Source: Phycisphaerae bacterium (GTDB lineage Bacteria; Planctomycetota; Phycisphaerae; UBA1845). From it: a stretch of DNA of 13,743 nt. Both the position numbers and the translations under genes were made by a program. This document shows positions 8,481 through 13,743 of this stretch, piece after piece (positions within the stretch are counted from its first letter, which is position 1; every line of letters begins with the position of its first letter). Location of the stretch: the NCBI GenBank assembly GCA_028277545.1, contig JANQGB010000455.1:1-13743 (forward strand), given 5' to 3'. The notes beneath the pieces were generated by a model. That model was given only the letters and a program-made list of their open reading frames with translations, was not told where the DNA came from and made no database searches.

Positions 8481-8621
8481 CGTAGGGCCTTCCTACGCAC
8501 CGCACGCGCCCGGACTCGCGAGGCGCTCGATTTGGCGGTCGCCTGGGCCATGGACATCATCACGCCCGAGGACGCTCGCGGATGGTTTTCACACTGCGGT
8601 GTGGAGGTTCAAGAACTGTGA
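8481..8621 (+). pseudogene. IS630-type transposase, C-terminal remnant
   Basis: The plus frame reads RTARARTREALDLAVAWAMD then IITPEDARGWFSHCG, which resembles the last forty or so residues of IS630-family transposases (L..A..RT.EAL...I..AL...TP.DA.GWF.H.GY). The catalytic DDE part is missing: upstream of 8480 this frame loses similarity, so only the 3' end survives. Its stop codon (8619-8621) directly abuts the stop codon of the convergent lipoprotein gene (8622-8624), which marks a recombination junction. It separates the low-GC operon 1 from the higher-GC operon 2. Confidence 0.6.
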
Positions 8622-9173
8622 TCAGCGCTGTGAATCACAGCACAAAAAGGGCAATTCTTCGGAGCATTGGTCGGTCGATGGCCTCTTTGGATCATCGACG
8701 ATGAGGGTGTACGCACGTTTGTCACTGGCGTTTTGGGACCAGCCCTGGCAGTCCCCAGCGACATCTCCGAACCCGTCAAATGTCAAAACGCCAGCCGTAT
8801 AGAACCCCCGTGACTCGGTTCCACCCTCAGGCAGCTCGACAGGCACACCAAACTGGAGGCTCATCGTCAGCTCATGGGCAGAACAAACGTGAGCGGTTGG
8901 TGAGTTCGAACAAGCCAGTTCGCACTGCGCTTTAGCCACTTCGTAGCCGTTTTCAGTGGCCCACAGGCCGTCGTTGGCTGCCGTGTGTCCGCAATACATG
9001 CCGACGGTCTGCTCGACGAGCATCCGAAGCTCCTCAAGGTCGGTCCTTAGGCTTTCGAGCTCTTCGGATTGGCCTTGACCTCGCACGATCAGCGAGTCGA
9101 GGGCCGTCGTATCGGGCACCTCCAAGCATCCATAGAAGCATCCAAGAACGAGGGCTGTTCCAAGGTTCTTCAT
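8622..9173 (-). CDS. Cys-rich, lectin-like putative lipoprotein
   Basis: Last gene of operon 2, 183 residues. The ATG at 9173 overlaps the caspase stop codon as ATGA, and MKNLGTALVLGCFYGC is a short lipoprotein-type signal with Cys12 or Cys16 as the lipidation site. The open frame continues to 9281, but that part lies inside the caspase gene. Residues 36-56 (EELESLRTDLEELRMLVEQ) are a likely coiled coil. The rest is a compact domain with eight cysteines: AKAQCELAC (81-88), AHVCSAHEL (95-102), DCQGWS (141-146), and QC..ELPFLCCD at the end (170-180). The HvCsa.E / C.GW / p.lCCD pattern recalls DUF1554/C-type-lectin-like secreted domains found in Leptospira and deltaproteobacteria; the family name is tentative. 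Its place at the end of a caspase operon suggests an envelope-bound recognition or accessory role. Confidence 0.8.
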   Translation of the reverse strand: MKNLGTALVLGCFYGCLEVPDTTALDSLIVRGQGQSEELESLRTDLEELRMLVEQTVGMYCGHTAANDGLWATENGYEVAKAQCELACSNSPTAHVCSAHELTMSLQFGVPVELPEGGTESRGFYTAGVLTFDGFGDVAGDCQGWSQNASDKRAYTLIVDDPKRPSTDQCSEELPFLCCDSQR

Positions 9174-10441
9174 GGCTGAGGCCTCGCTGTAGATTTCCTT
9201 GCCTTTCGCTCTTGTCCTCGCTTGAACAACTTCACTGTGCTGACTGTGCTGACGACTGCCCCTGTTGCGATGGCCGTCCATCCCCCAGCGAAAGTGACTT
9301 CGACCTTCGGTCGGAACTCAGACACTTCTTGAGAGGAAAGCAACGGATAAGCTTGGCTGGCTTGTCGAGCATCTTGCACGAACGCTGCTCCCAAGCCGAT
9401 CATCGATCCTCCAACAGCCAAAAAGCCCCAAGCCGCTTTGTCCGGCCCGAGAACACGTTCATTCACAGGGTGATCGGGGGAATCAGGCTCCCGCGGGGAG
9501 ACCGCCGCGGGCTCGTCACCCTTCTCGTCTGCTCCGCTCTCGTTCTGTGCGGCGGAGTCACTGTTAGCGGCTCGCTGTGGCGTAGTTGATTTTAGATCTT
9601 CCTCGGTCGCAGGGTTGGTATCGACAGGGGAGAAGACAAAGTCGCCGGAGTTCTGTCCGACATTCTGGATCTTCGGGGTGATTCCACCTAGATCGACGTT
9701 GGTGAGGTGGAGAGCAATCTTGTTGGCTGTCACCAGCCGGTTCGGCCCGTCCGGTGGCACACTCTCACCACGAACCGCGTCGGTGAATGCCCGGGCGAAC
9801 GTCTCGTTGGCTGGAACTTCCACGTCTTTTGCACCCCGGGCAATGATCTGGAGCCCAGGGTGCAGAAGGTACTCGTAGTATTCGCGATCGGCCCGTCCCG
9901 GTGCTTCGTAGCCCTTCTGCTCCCCCATCGTCTCGAAGATGGCACCCGAGAAGCAGGCATTGATGACCAACAGGGTATGGAGACTCTGGATGGTTGTGAA
10001 CTCCTGTCTCACCATGCCCATCTCAACGGCGATCTTTTTGAATTGAGAATCCGTTGTCACGGGAGCGTCCACTGGCACAAGGTAGCCCCGGCCACGGAAC
10101 GTCGTTCCGTGGCCGACGTACCAAACCAACGCAGCGCTTCCCTCCTTCGAACCTTCGAGGGTCGCGAATTCATGCAGGGCGGTGCGAAGCTCATCACCTG
10201 AGAGGTCTCTCTCCACCTTGACCACGAATCCCTGCTTGTCCAGGGTTTGATGGAGGAGGTCGATCTCCTTTTGAACATGCTCCAAACTGGCCCACGCCTG
10301 GTTCTGGTATGCGCTTTCCGCGATGATCAGAGCGTTTCGCTCCGAGTACAACTCGCGCGTGCTGCCGTTGATCTCGATCTGCAGGGGCGAGGCCTCGGCA
10401 AACCCCATGAGCACCAAGAGCCAAGCGACGAGGCCGGTCAC
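9170..10441 (-). CDS. Second exported caspase-like peptidase with two C-terminal membrane helices
   Basis: Middle gene of operon 2, 423 residues. The GTG at 10441 overlaps the stop codon of the CHAP gene as GTGA and begins a signal peptide (MTGLVAWLLVLMGFAEAS). The open frame extends upstream to 10675, but that stretch is inside the CHAP gene. The caspase domain spans about residues 34-250: ALIIAESAYQ opens it, His111 lies in WYVGHG, and Cys163 in LLVINACFSG. A Pro/Glu/Asp/Ser-rich linker (about 260-335) follows, then helices at about 337-356 and 384-405, and a basic tail. The sequence differs clearly from the operon 1 caspase (NACFSG rather than DACREN), yet the order signal peptide, caspase, polar linker, two helices is the same. 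No strong ribosome binding site is seen before the GTG, consistent with translational coupling. Confidence 0.9.
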   Translation of the reverse strand: MTGLVAWLLVLMGFAEASPLQIEINGSTRELYSERNALIIAESAYQNQAWASLEHVQKEIDLLHQTLDKQGFVVKVERDLSGDELRTALHEFATLEGSKEGSAALVWYVGHGTTFRGRGYLVPVDAPVTTDSQFKKIAVEMGMVRQEFTTIQSLHTLLVINACFSGAIFETMGEQKGYEAPGRADREYYEYLLHPGLQIIARGAKDVEVPANETFARAFTDAVRGESVPPDGPNRLVTANKIALHLTNVDLGGITPKIQNVGQNSGDFVFSPVDTNPATEEDLKSTTPQRAANSDSAAQNESGADEKGDEPAAVSPREPDSPDHPVNERVLGPDKAAWGFLAVGGSMIGLGAAFVQDARQASQAYPLLSSQEVSEFRPKVEVTFAGGWTAIATGAVVSTVSTVKLFKRGQERKARKSTARPQP

Positions 10442-11199
10442 GGCATGGCGGGGATGTCGGTTGCGATGTAGCCAGCTACCAACGGCCCCTGGCGCCGTGT
10501 CCGCTCGGCGACCATGCCACCCTGCCGCTGGTCGCCCCTGCGTCCGTTCGATGTGTTGAACTCGATTGTCACAATGTGGGTTGGCGCAACGGACTTCACC
10601 ACACCACAGTGGTTGTACACACCACCGTCGAAGCTGTAGACCACCACATAGCCTTCCTTGGGTTTGGTCCGCCAACGTCCTTTCTTCCTTGCGTCCGAGA
10701 CCATCGACTTGACGAGCGGGGTAGGACGAAAGTGGTACCTCTCGATCACAGGCAGCGCCTGACGCAGTCGGGTAATGGACGGCGTTCTCGCCGTACGGCC
10801 CCAGAACTCAGTATAGGCGAGCGCGGCCACGTACCCGAGACCGGCGGCGCAGTAGGCGGTGAACCCGCCGCTGTGTTCGAACGGCAGATCGAAGAGGTCG
10901 AGAAAGTCCGTGATTGCGCTGCGATTCTTGGTCCGATCGAAGCCGACGAATCGCTCGGAAACGGCAACCAGTCTCTCGCCAAACCCAGCGTCTCGCTCTC
11001 GGAATGCGCCCAGTGTCTTGGCCGAAGTCAGCGCGTCGATTCGTCCTGGATCGATTGTGACCGATTCGGGTGGCGTCCCTGGATCACCCTGCTGCTGCTC
11101 CGTCAGCAACGTGCCGAGAGTGTCGTTGTCCTGAGCCCGAGCGGCGAGAGGGCTTGCGAGAGTGCCAAGCAAGATGCTTCGGCGAGTGGGGTTGTTCAT
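10438..11199 (-). CDS. Tat-type exported CHAP/NlpC-like cysteine hydrolase
   Basis: First gene of operon 2, 253 residues. The N-terminus NNPTRRSILLG then SPLAARA|Q has the twin-arginine motif of a Tat signal and an AxA cleavage site. The catalytic domain begins near residue 110: Cys117 in TAYCAAGL, His197 in YNHCGVV, and a polar residue in TIEFNTS (Glu213/Asn215), followed by GG.V..RTR. This is the pattern of CHAP-type amidases/endopeptidases (..C.., H.GIV, IE.NTS, GG.V..R.R), which cut peptidoglycan cross-links or amide bonds. Residues 25-110 form a less conserved region of unknown fold. The ATG at 11199 is preceded by AGGG. The gene overlaps the caspase start by four bases, so the two are probably made in fixed ratio. 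The substrate could instead be a small amide or a protein. Confidence 0.78.
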   Translation of the reverse strand: MNNPTRRSILLGTLASPLAARAQDNDTLGTLLTEQQQGDPGTPPESVTIDPGRIDALTSAKTLGAFRERDAGFGERLVAVSERFVGFDRTKNRSAITDFLDLFDLPFEHSGGFTAYCAAGLGYVAALAYTEFWGRTARTPSITRLRQALPVIERYHFRPTPLVKSMVSDARKKGRWRTKPKEGYVVVYSFDGGVYNHCGVVKSVAPTHIVTIEFNTSNGRRGDQRQGGMVAERTRRQGPLVAGYIATDIPAMP

Positions 11200-11337
11200 C
11201 GGATCCCTGTGGAATCAGCAGACCATACCAATCCGGCCAGCTCCCAGATAGCCCTCCTGCACTTTGCCAAGAAGGAACACAGAATCGTCCGCTTCTCGGG
11301 CGCGATCGGTGGCCGTCCCTCTGGCGCGAACCTTTGA
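11200..11337. other. Leader region of operon 2
   Basis: This 138-base gap lies before the CHAP gene and should hold its promoter, read leftwards. I see no clear -35/-10 pair. The last ten bases, GGATCCGATG including the start codon, are identical to the end of the leader of operon 1. Confidence 0.3.
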
Positions 11338-11760
11338 TGGACGAGGTGGGTCCTCACCGACGACGAGGTGGCCTTGCTCCCATCCGGCGCGTCCCACAGT
11401 CGCCTCGACTTCGCCGTGACATACATGTTCGCGAAGCAGCATCATCGATTTCCTGACGACAGTGACCTCCTCGACCCACTGGTCACGGCTCTCGCAGATC
11501 AACTCGACCTCGAGCTGGCCAGCGACGGTTCGATCGTTCGCCAGATCTCGGTGGACCTCTCTCGTGTGAACGAAAGCGCACTCCGGCCGACCTCGGATGG
11601 CTTCGACTGGTCCCATTGCAACGGTGTGATCGACGACCCGCACGACGGGGGATGGGTCGTGTCGTGCCGTCACCAGTCCGCGGTGTTCAAGATCGGTGTC
11701 GACGGTGGACTCGACTGGCTGTTGTCCGATCCGCAGGGCTGGAGCCCTCGGTTCGAGGCG
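11338..11760 (+). pseudogene. Arylsulfotransferase (ASST-like) gene fragment
   Basis: The plus frame reads WVLTDDEVALLPSG, then LASDGSIVRQISVDL, then DWSHCNGVIDDPHDGGWVV, SCRHQSAVFKIG and WLLSDPQGW. This follows the conserved order of arylsulfotransferase beta-propeller proteins (..DG.V....., DW.H.N...D...., S.RHQSAV.KI, W.LG...GW). Start and end of the gene are both missing: no start codon with a ribosome binding site is seen, and at about 11760 the similarity ends where the antisense strand becomes recognisable Trypco2 sequence. The downstream plus frame to 12060 is therefore antisense to another gene. The fragment runs opposite to both operons and looks like a piece carried in by recombination. 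Confidence 0.7.
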
Positions 11761-11763
11761 AAC

Positions 11764-11928
11764 CTGAGCCACGCGAACCTGCAGCTCGAGGTCGACGGGG
11801 CCCACGTCAAAGCGGACGGGCTGCCCCTCGCCGGCTCGCATGGCAACCTGCAGCTCAGTTCGGAGTGTCTGCAGCATCTCGGACAAGGGGATGTTCGTTC
11901 CCAGCTCGTCGGTCAGGTCATCGGACAC
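11764..11928 (-). pseudogene. Trypco2 (trypsin-co-occurring domain 2) gene, 5' part only
   Basis: A GTG at 11928 with GGAGG five bases upstream starts a frame whose first 55 residues match the Trypco2 pattern: IPLSEMLQTLRTELQVAM, then AGEGQPVRFDVGPVDLELQV. Trypco2 is a small domain of about 90-100 residues described from bacterial conflict systems, where it occurs with trypsin-like and caspase-like proteases. Here the second half of the domain is missing. The frame stays open to 11215, but after about residue 56 it is merely the antisense of the arylsulfotransferase fragment, so the natural protein is truncated or a nonsense fusion. It has the same strand as operon 2 and probably was once its upstream neighbour. 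Confidence 0.65.
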
Positions 11929-12019
11929 GTGCGCCTCCGCGACCCAACCTTACCGTACTTGCAAAGCAGGCCAGCCCGAACAGCCCGGATCCACAACTTT
12001 CGAGCGCTCACCGCGACCT
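11929..12019. other. Upstream region of the Trypco2 gene
   Basis: Contains the ribosome binding site of the Trypco2 gene (GGAGG, 11934-11938 on the minus strand). No clear promoter is recognised. It joins directly to the repeat block on the right. Confidence 0.4.
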
Positions 12020-12176
12020 GGCGGCGGACCCCCATCCGCCGTCCTACCGATCCGGCGTAGCTGAAGGCGACGCGAAGTTGAATTCGTCACCTTCGAGCCA
12101 GTTAGTAAATCAACTATCGACGCTTCTGGAGCCGTGGTTGCGATTATGCCTGCGTAAGCGCTCGCCGATTGCTGAC
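12020..12176. repeat. Structured repeat, copy A
   Basis: First of two long imperfect tandem copies (157 bases). Its left end forms a hairpin (GGCGG...CCGCC). It shares with copy B the runs GGCGACGCGAAGTTG and CTCGCCGATTG, separated by a divergent middle. No gene is seen in it on either strand. Confidence 0.7.
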
Positions 12177-12177
12177 T

Positions 12178-12335
12178 GGCGGTGGATCCCTCGCCGCCGA
12201 CCCAGCGATCCGGCGGGGCTGGAGGCGACGCGAAGTTGGATTCGGCGTCTTCGACCAAGCTGACACGACAGCCATAGGCATATCTGGAAGCGCGACACCG
12301 ATTCTGCCTGCGTAGGCGCTCGCCGATTGTCAGCG
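12178..12335. repeat. Structured repeat, copy B
   Basis: Second imperfect tandem copy (158 bases), beginning two bases after copy A. By eye about four fifths of the first 80 bases and of the last 33 bases match copy A, while the middle differs. The left end again can form a GC-rich hairpin (GGCGG...CCGCC), and GCCTGCGTAGGC near the right end is a short palindrome. Confidence 0.7.
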
Positions 12336-12341
12336 ACGGTT

Positions 12342-12369
12342 GTCTCTCATTGGGCTTCCAATGAGAGAC
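12342..12369. repeat. Perfect 12-bp inverted repeat with a 4-base loop
   Basis: GTCTCTCATTGG, loop GCTT, then CCAATGAGAGAC. The pairing is perfect over 12 bases. No T-run follows on either strand, so it is not a standard intrinsic terminator. It lies between repeat copy B and partial copy C, downstream of the 35-codon gene on the minus strand. Confidence 0.8.
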
Positions 12370-12378
12370 CGAGGTCGA

Positions 12379-12404
12379 GGCGGCGGACTCCTCTCCGCCG
12401 ACCC
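12379..12404. repeat. Structured repeat, partial copy C
   Basis: Third, shortened copy of the left end of the repeat, with a strong hairpin (CGGCGGA, CTCC, TCTCCGCCG region). It ends four bases before the stop codon of the 35-codon gene, so on the minus strand it sits directly after that gene and could act as its terminator or transcript-end stem. Confidence 0.55.
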
Positions 12405-12407
12405 CAA

Positions 12408-12515
12408 TCACTCGGTGGGTGGCCAAAGCTCGCGAGCGAGCCGCACAAGGCCCACGAGCGCGGTGACAACGGCGGCGAAAGCACCAATAACAGCGGCAGC
12501 TGCGGCGACGCTCAT
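12408..12515 (-). CDS. 35-residue single-span membrane peptide
   Basis: A small gene with an ATG at 12515 preceded by AAGGAGG at a spacing of seven bases, an almost ideal ribosome binding site. The product is MSVAAAAAVIGAFAAVVTAL followed by VGLVRLARELWPPTE: one hydrophobic helix (about residues 3-24) and a short charged amphipathic tail. No family is recognised. Size and layout are like type I toxin or other small inner-membrane peptides, and the structured repeats beginning directly after its stop may belong to its transcript. A longer frame runs upstream to 12620, but it lacks a site as good. The Trypco2 gene lies 480 bases downstream on the same strand. Without conservation data a chance open frame cannot be excluded, though the ribosome binding site argues against it. 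Confidence 0.5.
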   Translation of the reverse strand: MSVAAAAAVIGAFAAVVTALVGLVRLARELWPPTE

Positions 12516-12593
12516 GCGGGAACCTCCTTGTCCGGCCCGACCACCGCACGCTGATGGAGTAGGGGCCCCAGACAACCCATTCAACGATAGCGA

Positions 12594-12613
12594 TGTTGTT
12601 AACCACAACAACA
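12594..12613. promoter_or_regulatory. Inverted repeat, possible operator for the small peptide gene
   Basis: TGTTGTT, six bases, AACAACA, located about 80 bases before the start codon of the 35-codon gene. The size and position suit a repressor site near a promoter, but no clear promoter boxes were found around it and it could be chance. Confidence 0.25.
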
Positions 12614-12755
12614 GGCGCACAAGTCTTGCTGCCAGTGTTCAAATGCGCCCATAATCAGGCTTGGCTCGTCAGCAGCGGAGAGAGGAAACTTTGTCACGAG
12701 ATGTCTAAAAACTGCTAACTAATACGCGAATTCTGAGTCGTACTTCTGTAGCAGC

Positions 12756-12972
12756 TTCAAGCCACAGCTTGCTTGGCTCGAACGGCTGCCCCTGCCGGCC
12801 CGCCGCGGAAGGCCAGGGCTACGACCTCGATAAGTGCTGGGTCGGATGCCCGCTCGGCGAAGGCATCGAGGACGACCTGATGGAGGTGGCGGTACTCGGA
12901 TTGTCGAGCCGTCTCCGTCGGGGAGTGGCTCCAGAAGCTCTGACGAGCTTGCTCGCCACGGGCCTGCGTCCG
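12756..12972 (-). pseudogene. Decayed high-GC coding remnant, unknown family
   Basis: One minus frame reads SEYRHLHQVVLDAFAERASD then PALIEVVALAFRGGPAGAAV and stops at 12756, with the amino-acid balance of genuine high-GC coding sequence. No ATG or GTG start is present before the upstream stop codon (12973-12975), so it is the end of a gene broken by a frameshift or deletion. The break falls in a short duplicated segment. I cannot name the family. Confidence 0.3.
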
Positions 12973-12992
12973 TCAGAAGCTCTGCGAGCTTG
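12932..12992. repeat. Pair of near-identical 19-20 bp palindromic direct repeats
   Basis: CAGAAGCTCTGACGAGCTTG (12932-12951) and CAGAAGCTCTGCGAGCTTG (12974-12992) differ by one or two bases. Each can fold into a small hairpin (AAGCTC/GAGCTT). They sit where the reading frame of the neighbouring coding remnant is broken. Confidence 0.6.
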
Positions 12993-13190
12993 CCCGGACG
13001 TCGCCGCTCGGGATGGCCCACCGAGTACCGCCCCGGCTGGCTCATGGACCGCACCCGGACTGACGGCCCCAGGGACCACGTCTCGCGGCCCCAGCGCCTT
13101 GGACGAGCTCCGCTCGCCCACAGCCCGTTGGACGGCAAGGCCCGTCCATACAGCCCACAAGCCCGACGACGAGCCCCCACCAAGGGAGGG
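12993..13190. other. GC-rich sequence without a recognisable gene
   Basis: Lies downstream of the Rpn-like gene on the minus strand. Several frames are open because of base composition, but none shows a motif, a ribosome binding site or a family pattern. No terminator with a T-tract is seen after the gene at 13191. The 12516-12755 stretch on the other side of the coding remnant is likewise without a gene, apart from the inverted repeat at 12594. Confidence 0.4.
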
Positions 13191-13743
13191 TCAGGATGTC
13201 CAGAGGTCGTCGAGCGCGTCCAGCCCCTGTCCGAACCGGAGGATCCAGGCGTCGAGCTGCGACGGCTCGGCTTGCTCGATCCGCTTCTTGGCGTCCTCGG
13301 GCAACGAGCCGAACCGCGCGGTGAGCTGCACCCGGAGGGTTTCCCGCAGGGTCTGGACCCGGCTGCGCGTTTCGATAGTTTGTTCCCAGGTCATCATGTC
13401 CTCTTGAATAGCACGGGGGAGGTGAGCACGAACAGCTTGCCAAGCGTCGGGGCTCGGAGCGCCCACGAGGCGCCCCACGTAGGTCAAGGCGGCCACGACG
13501 CGGGCAGCCCCGTCGGGAAGCAGAGCCACGGCATGCAGCAAGGCTCCCCACGACGCGACGCGAGACCACAGGTCGGCCTCGTCCGCTGCCTGCAACAGGC
13601 GGAGGCCCAACCGGAAGCCCGGCCCGAGCGTCGGCGCCTCGGCCAGCTCGGCGACGTCGACCAGGAGGAACCCGCCCCGCGTCAGCTGGTCCCCCAACCG
13701 AGCCACGAGGCTGGGAGCGACCAGGTCCTGCACCTGGGTGGCC
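13191..13743 (-). CDS. Rpn/YhgA-like (PD-(D/E)XK transposase-type) protein with DUF4351-like tail, partial
   Basis: The minus frame is open to the right edge, so the 5' part of the gene, which would carry the nuclease domain, is outside the window. What remains (about 183 residues) resembles the C-terminal half of Rpn/YhgA-like proteins: a helical region (LLQAADEADLWSRVASWGAL), a segment AALTYVGRLV, then EDMMTWEQTIET, and the closing LRVQLTARFGSLPEDAKKRI followed by LDAWILRFGQGLDALDDL. That last part matches the RFG.LP.....I.....L..W..R.....SL..L pattern of DUF4351. The GTG at 13733 is probably internal. Such proteins are common, often mobile, and act as recombination-promoting nucleases in E. 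coli. No link to the caspase operons is evident. Confidence 0.6.
   Translation of the reverse strand, partial: ATQVQDLVAPSLVARLGDQLTRGGFLLVDVAELAEAPTLGPGFRLGLRLLQAADEADLWSRVASWGALLHAVALLPDGAARVVAALTYVGRLVGAPSPDAWQAVRAHLPRAIQEDMMTWEQTIETRSRVQTLRETLRVQLTARFGSLPEDAKKRIEQAEPSQLDAWILRFGQGLDALDDLWTS

Noticed and set aside
8264..8563. N-terminal extension of the VWA protein by 100 residues
   Set aside because: The extension crosses GC-rich transposase debris. The ATG at 8263 has a strong ribosome binding site and begins a signal peptide.
9182..9281. N-terminal extension of the lectin-like lipoprotein
   Set aside because: This stretch lies wholly inside the caspase gene. The ATG at 9173 overlaps the stop codon and starts a lipoprotein signal.
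10576..11337. Plus-strand 253-codon open frame
   Set aside because: It is the antisense shadow of the CHAP gene; it shows no motif or ribosome binding site, and the minus strand has clear catalytic residues and a Tat signal.
11215..11763. Minus-strand continuation of the Trypco2 frame as a long C-terminal domain
   Set aside because: The opposite strand reads as an arylsulfotransferase fragment with conserved motifs, so the minus reading is antisense.
12020..12335. Repeats as integron attC sites (RYYYAAC/GTTRRRY-like matches)
   Set aside because: Only one of the two core-like sequences is found per copy and the required symmetrical partner is missing. No integrase is present.
12020..12404. 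CRISPR array
   Set aside because: Units are about 158 bases with imperfect ends, there are too few copies, and no spacers of regular length or cas genes are seen.
11950..12642. Minus-strand 230-codon open frame through the repeats
   Set aside because: It is highly Arg/Ser rich, crosses the repeat copies and hairpins, and has no domain pattern; it is open because of GC content.
12719..13407. Plus- and minus-strand long open frames in the GC-rich right part
   Set aside because: They overlap one another in several frames, lack motifs and start sites, and their composition is as expected from high GC.

Overview
The window most likely comes from a member of the Myxococcota or a related deltaproteobacterial lineage. 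It has high-GC flanks, a surface protein ending in a MYXO-CTERM-like sorting tail (Cys-rich turn, hydrophobic stretch, terminal RQRR), MopE-type metal-binding modules, and several exported caspase-like proteins. Family calls are by eye from sequence alone.

Layout, left to right. 3-1094 (+) is the C-terminal two thirds of an IS66-type DDE transposase that enters from outside the window. 1095-1363 is GC-rich debris. 1364-8263 (-) is a tightly packed four-gene operon of visibly lower GC. In transcription order it encodes a 986-residue VWA surface protein with a MYXO-CTERM-like tail, a putative lipoprotein with two MopE-like modules, an exported caspase-like protease with two C-terminal membrane helices, and a 249-residue exported protein whose pattern resembles bacterial gasdermins. 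An IS630-type transposase remnant (8481-8621, +) lies just behind it. 8622-11199 (-) is a second operon: a probably Tat-exported CHAP-like cysteine hydrolase, a second exported caspase with the same two-helix anchor, and a Cys-rich lectin-like lipoprotein. Its genes are joined by GTGA and ATGA stop/start overlaps.

Upstream of the second operon the DNA is a mosaic. An arylsulfotransferase fragment (+) abuts the N-terminal part of a Trypco2 domain gene (-), followed by imperfect tandem repeats with hairpins and a 35-codon membrane peptide gene with a consensus ribosome binding site. Next comes decayed high-GC DNA (12516-13190). At the right edge is the C-terminal part of an Rpn/YhgA-like (DUF4351-tailed) protein (-), which continues out of the window.

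How the genes may work together (inference): both operons place a caspase outside the cytoplasm, tethered to a membrane, beside other exported proteins. In operon 1 the last gene could be a pore-former activated by the caspase, with the VWA and MopE proteins as the surface sensing part. In operon 2 a cell-wall hydrolase could be the partner. Together with the Trypco2 fragment, this suggests an envelope-located conflict or cell-death island assembled with the help of insertion sequences.
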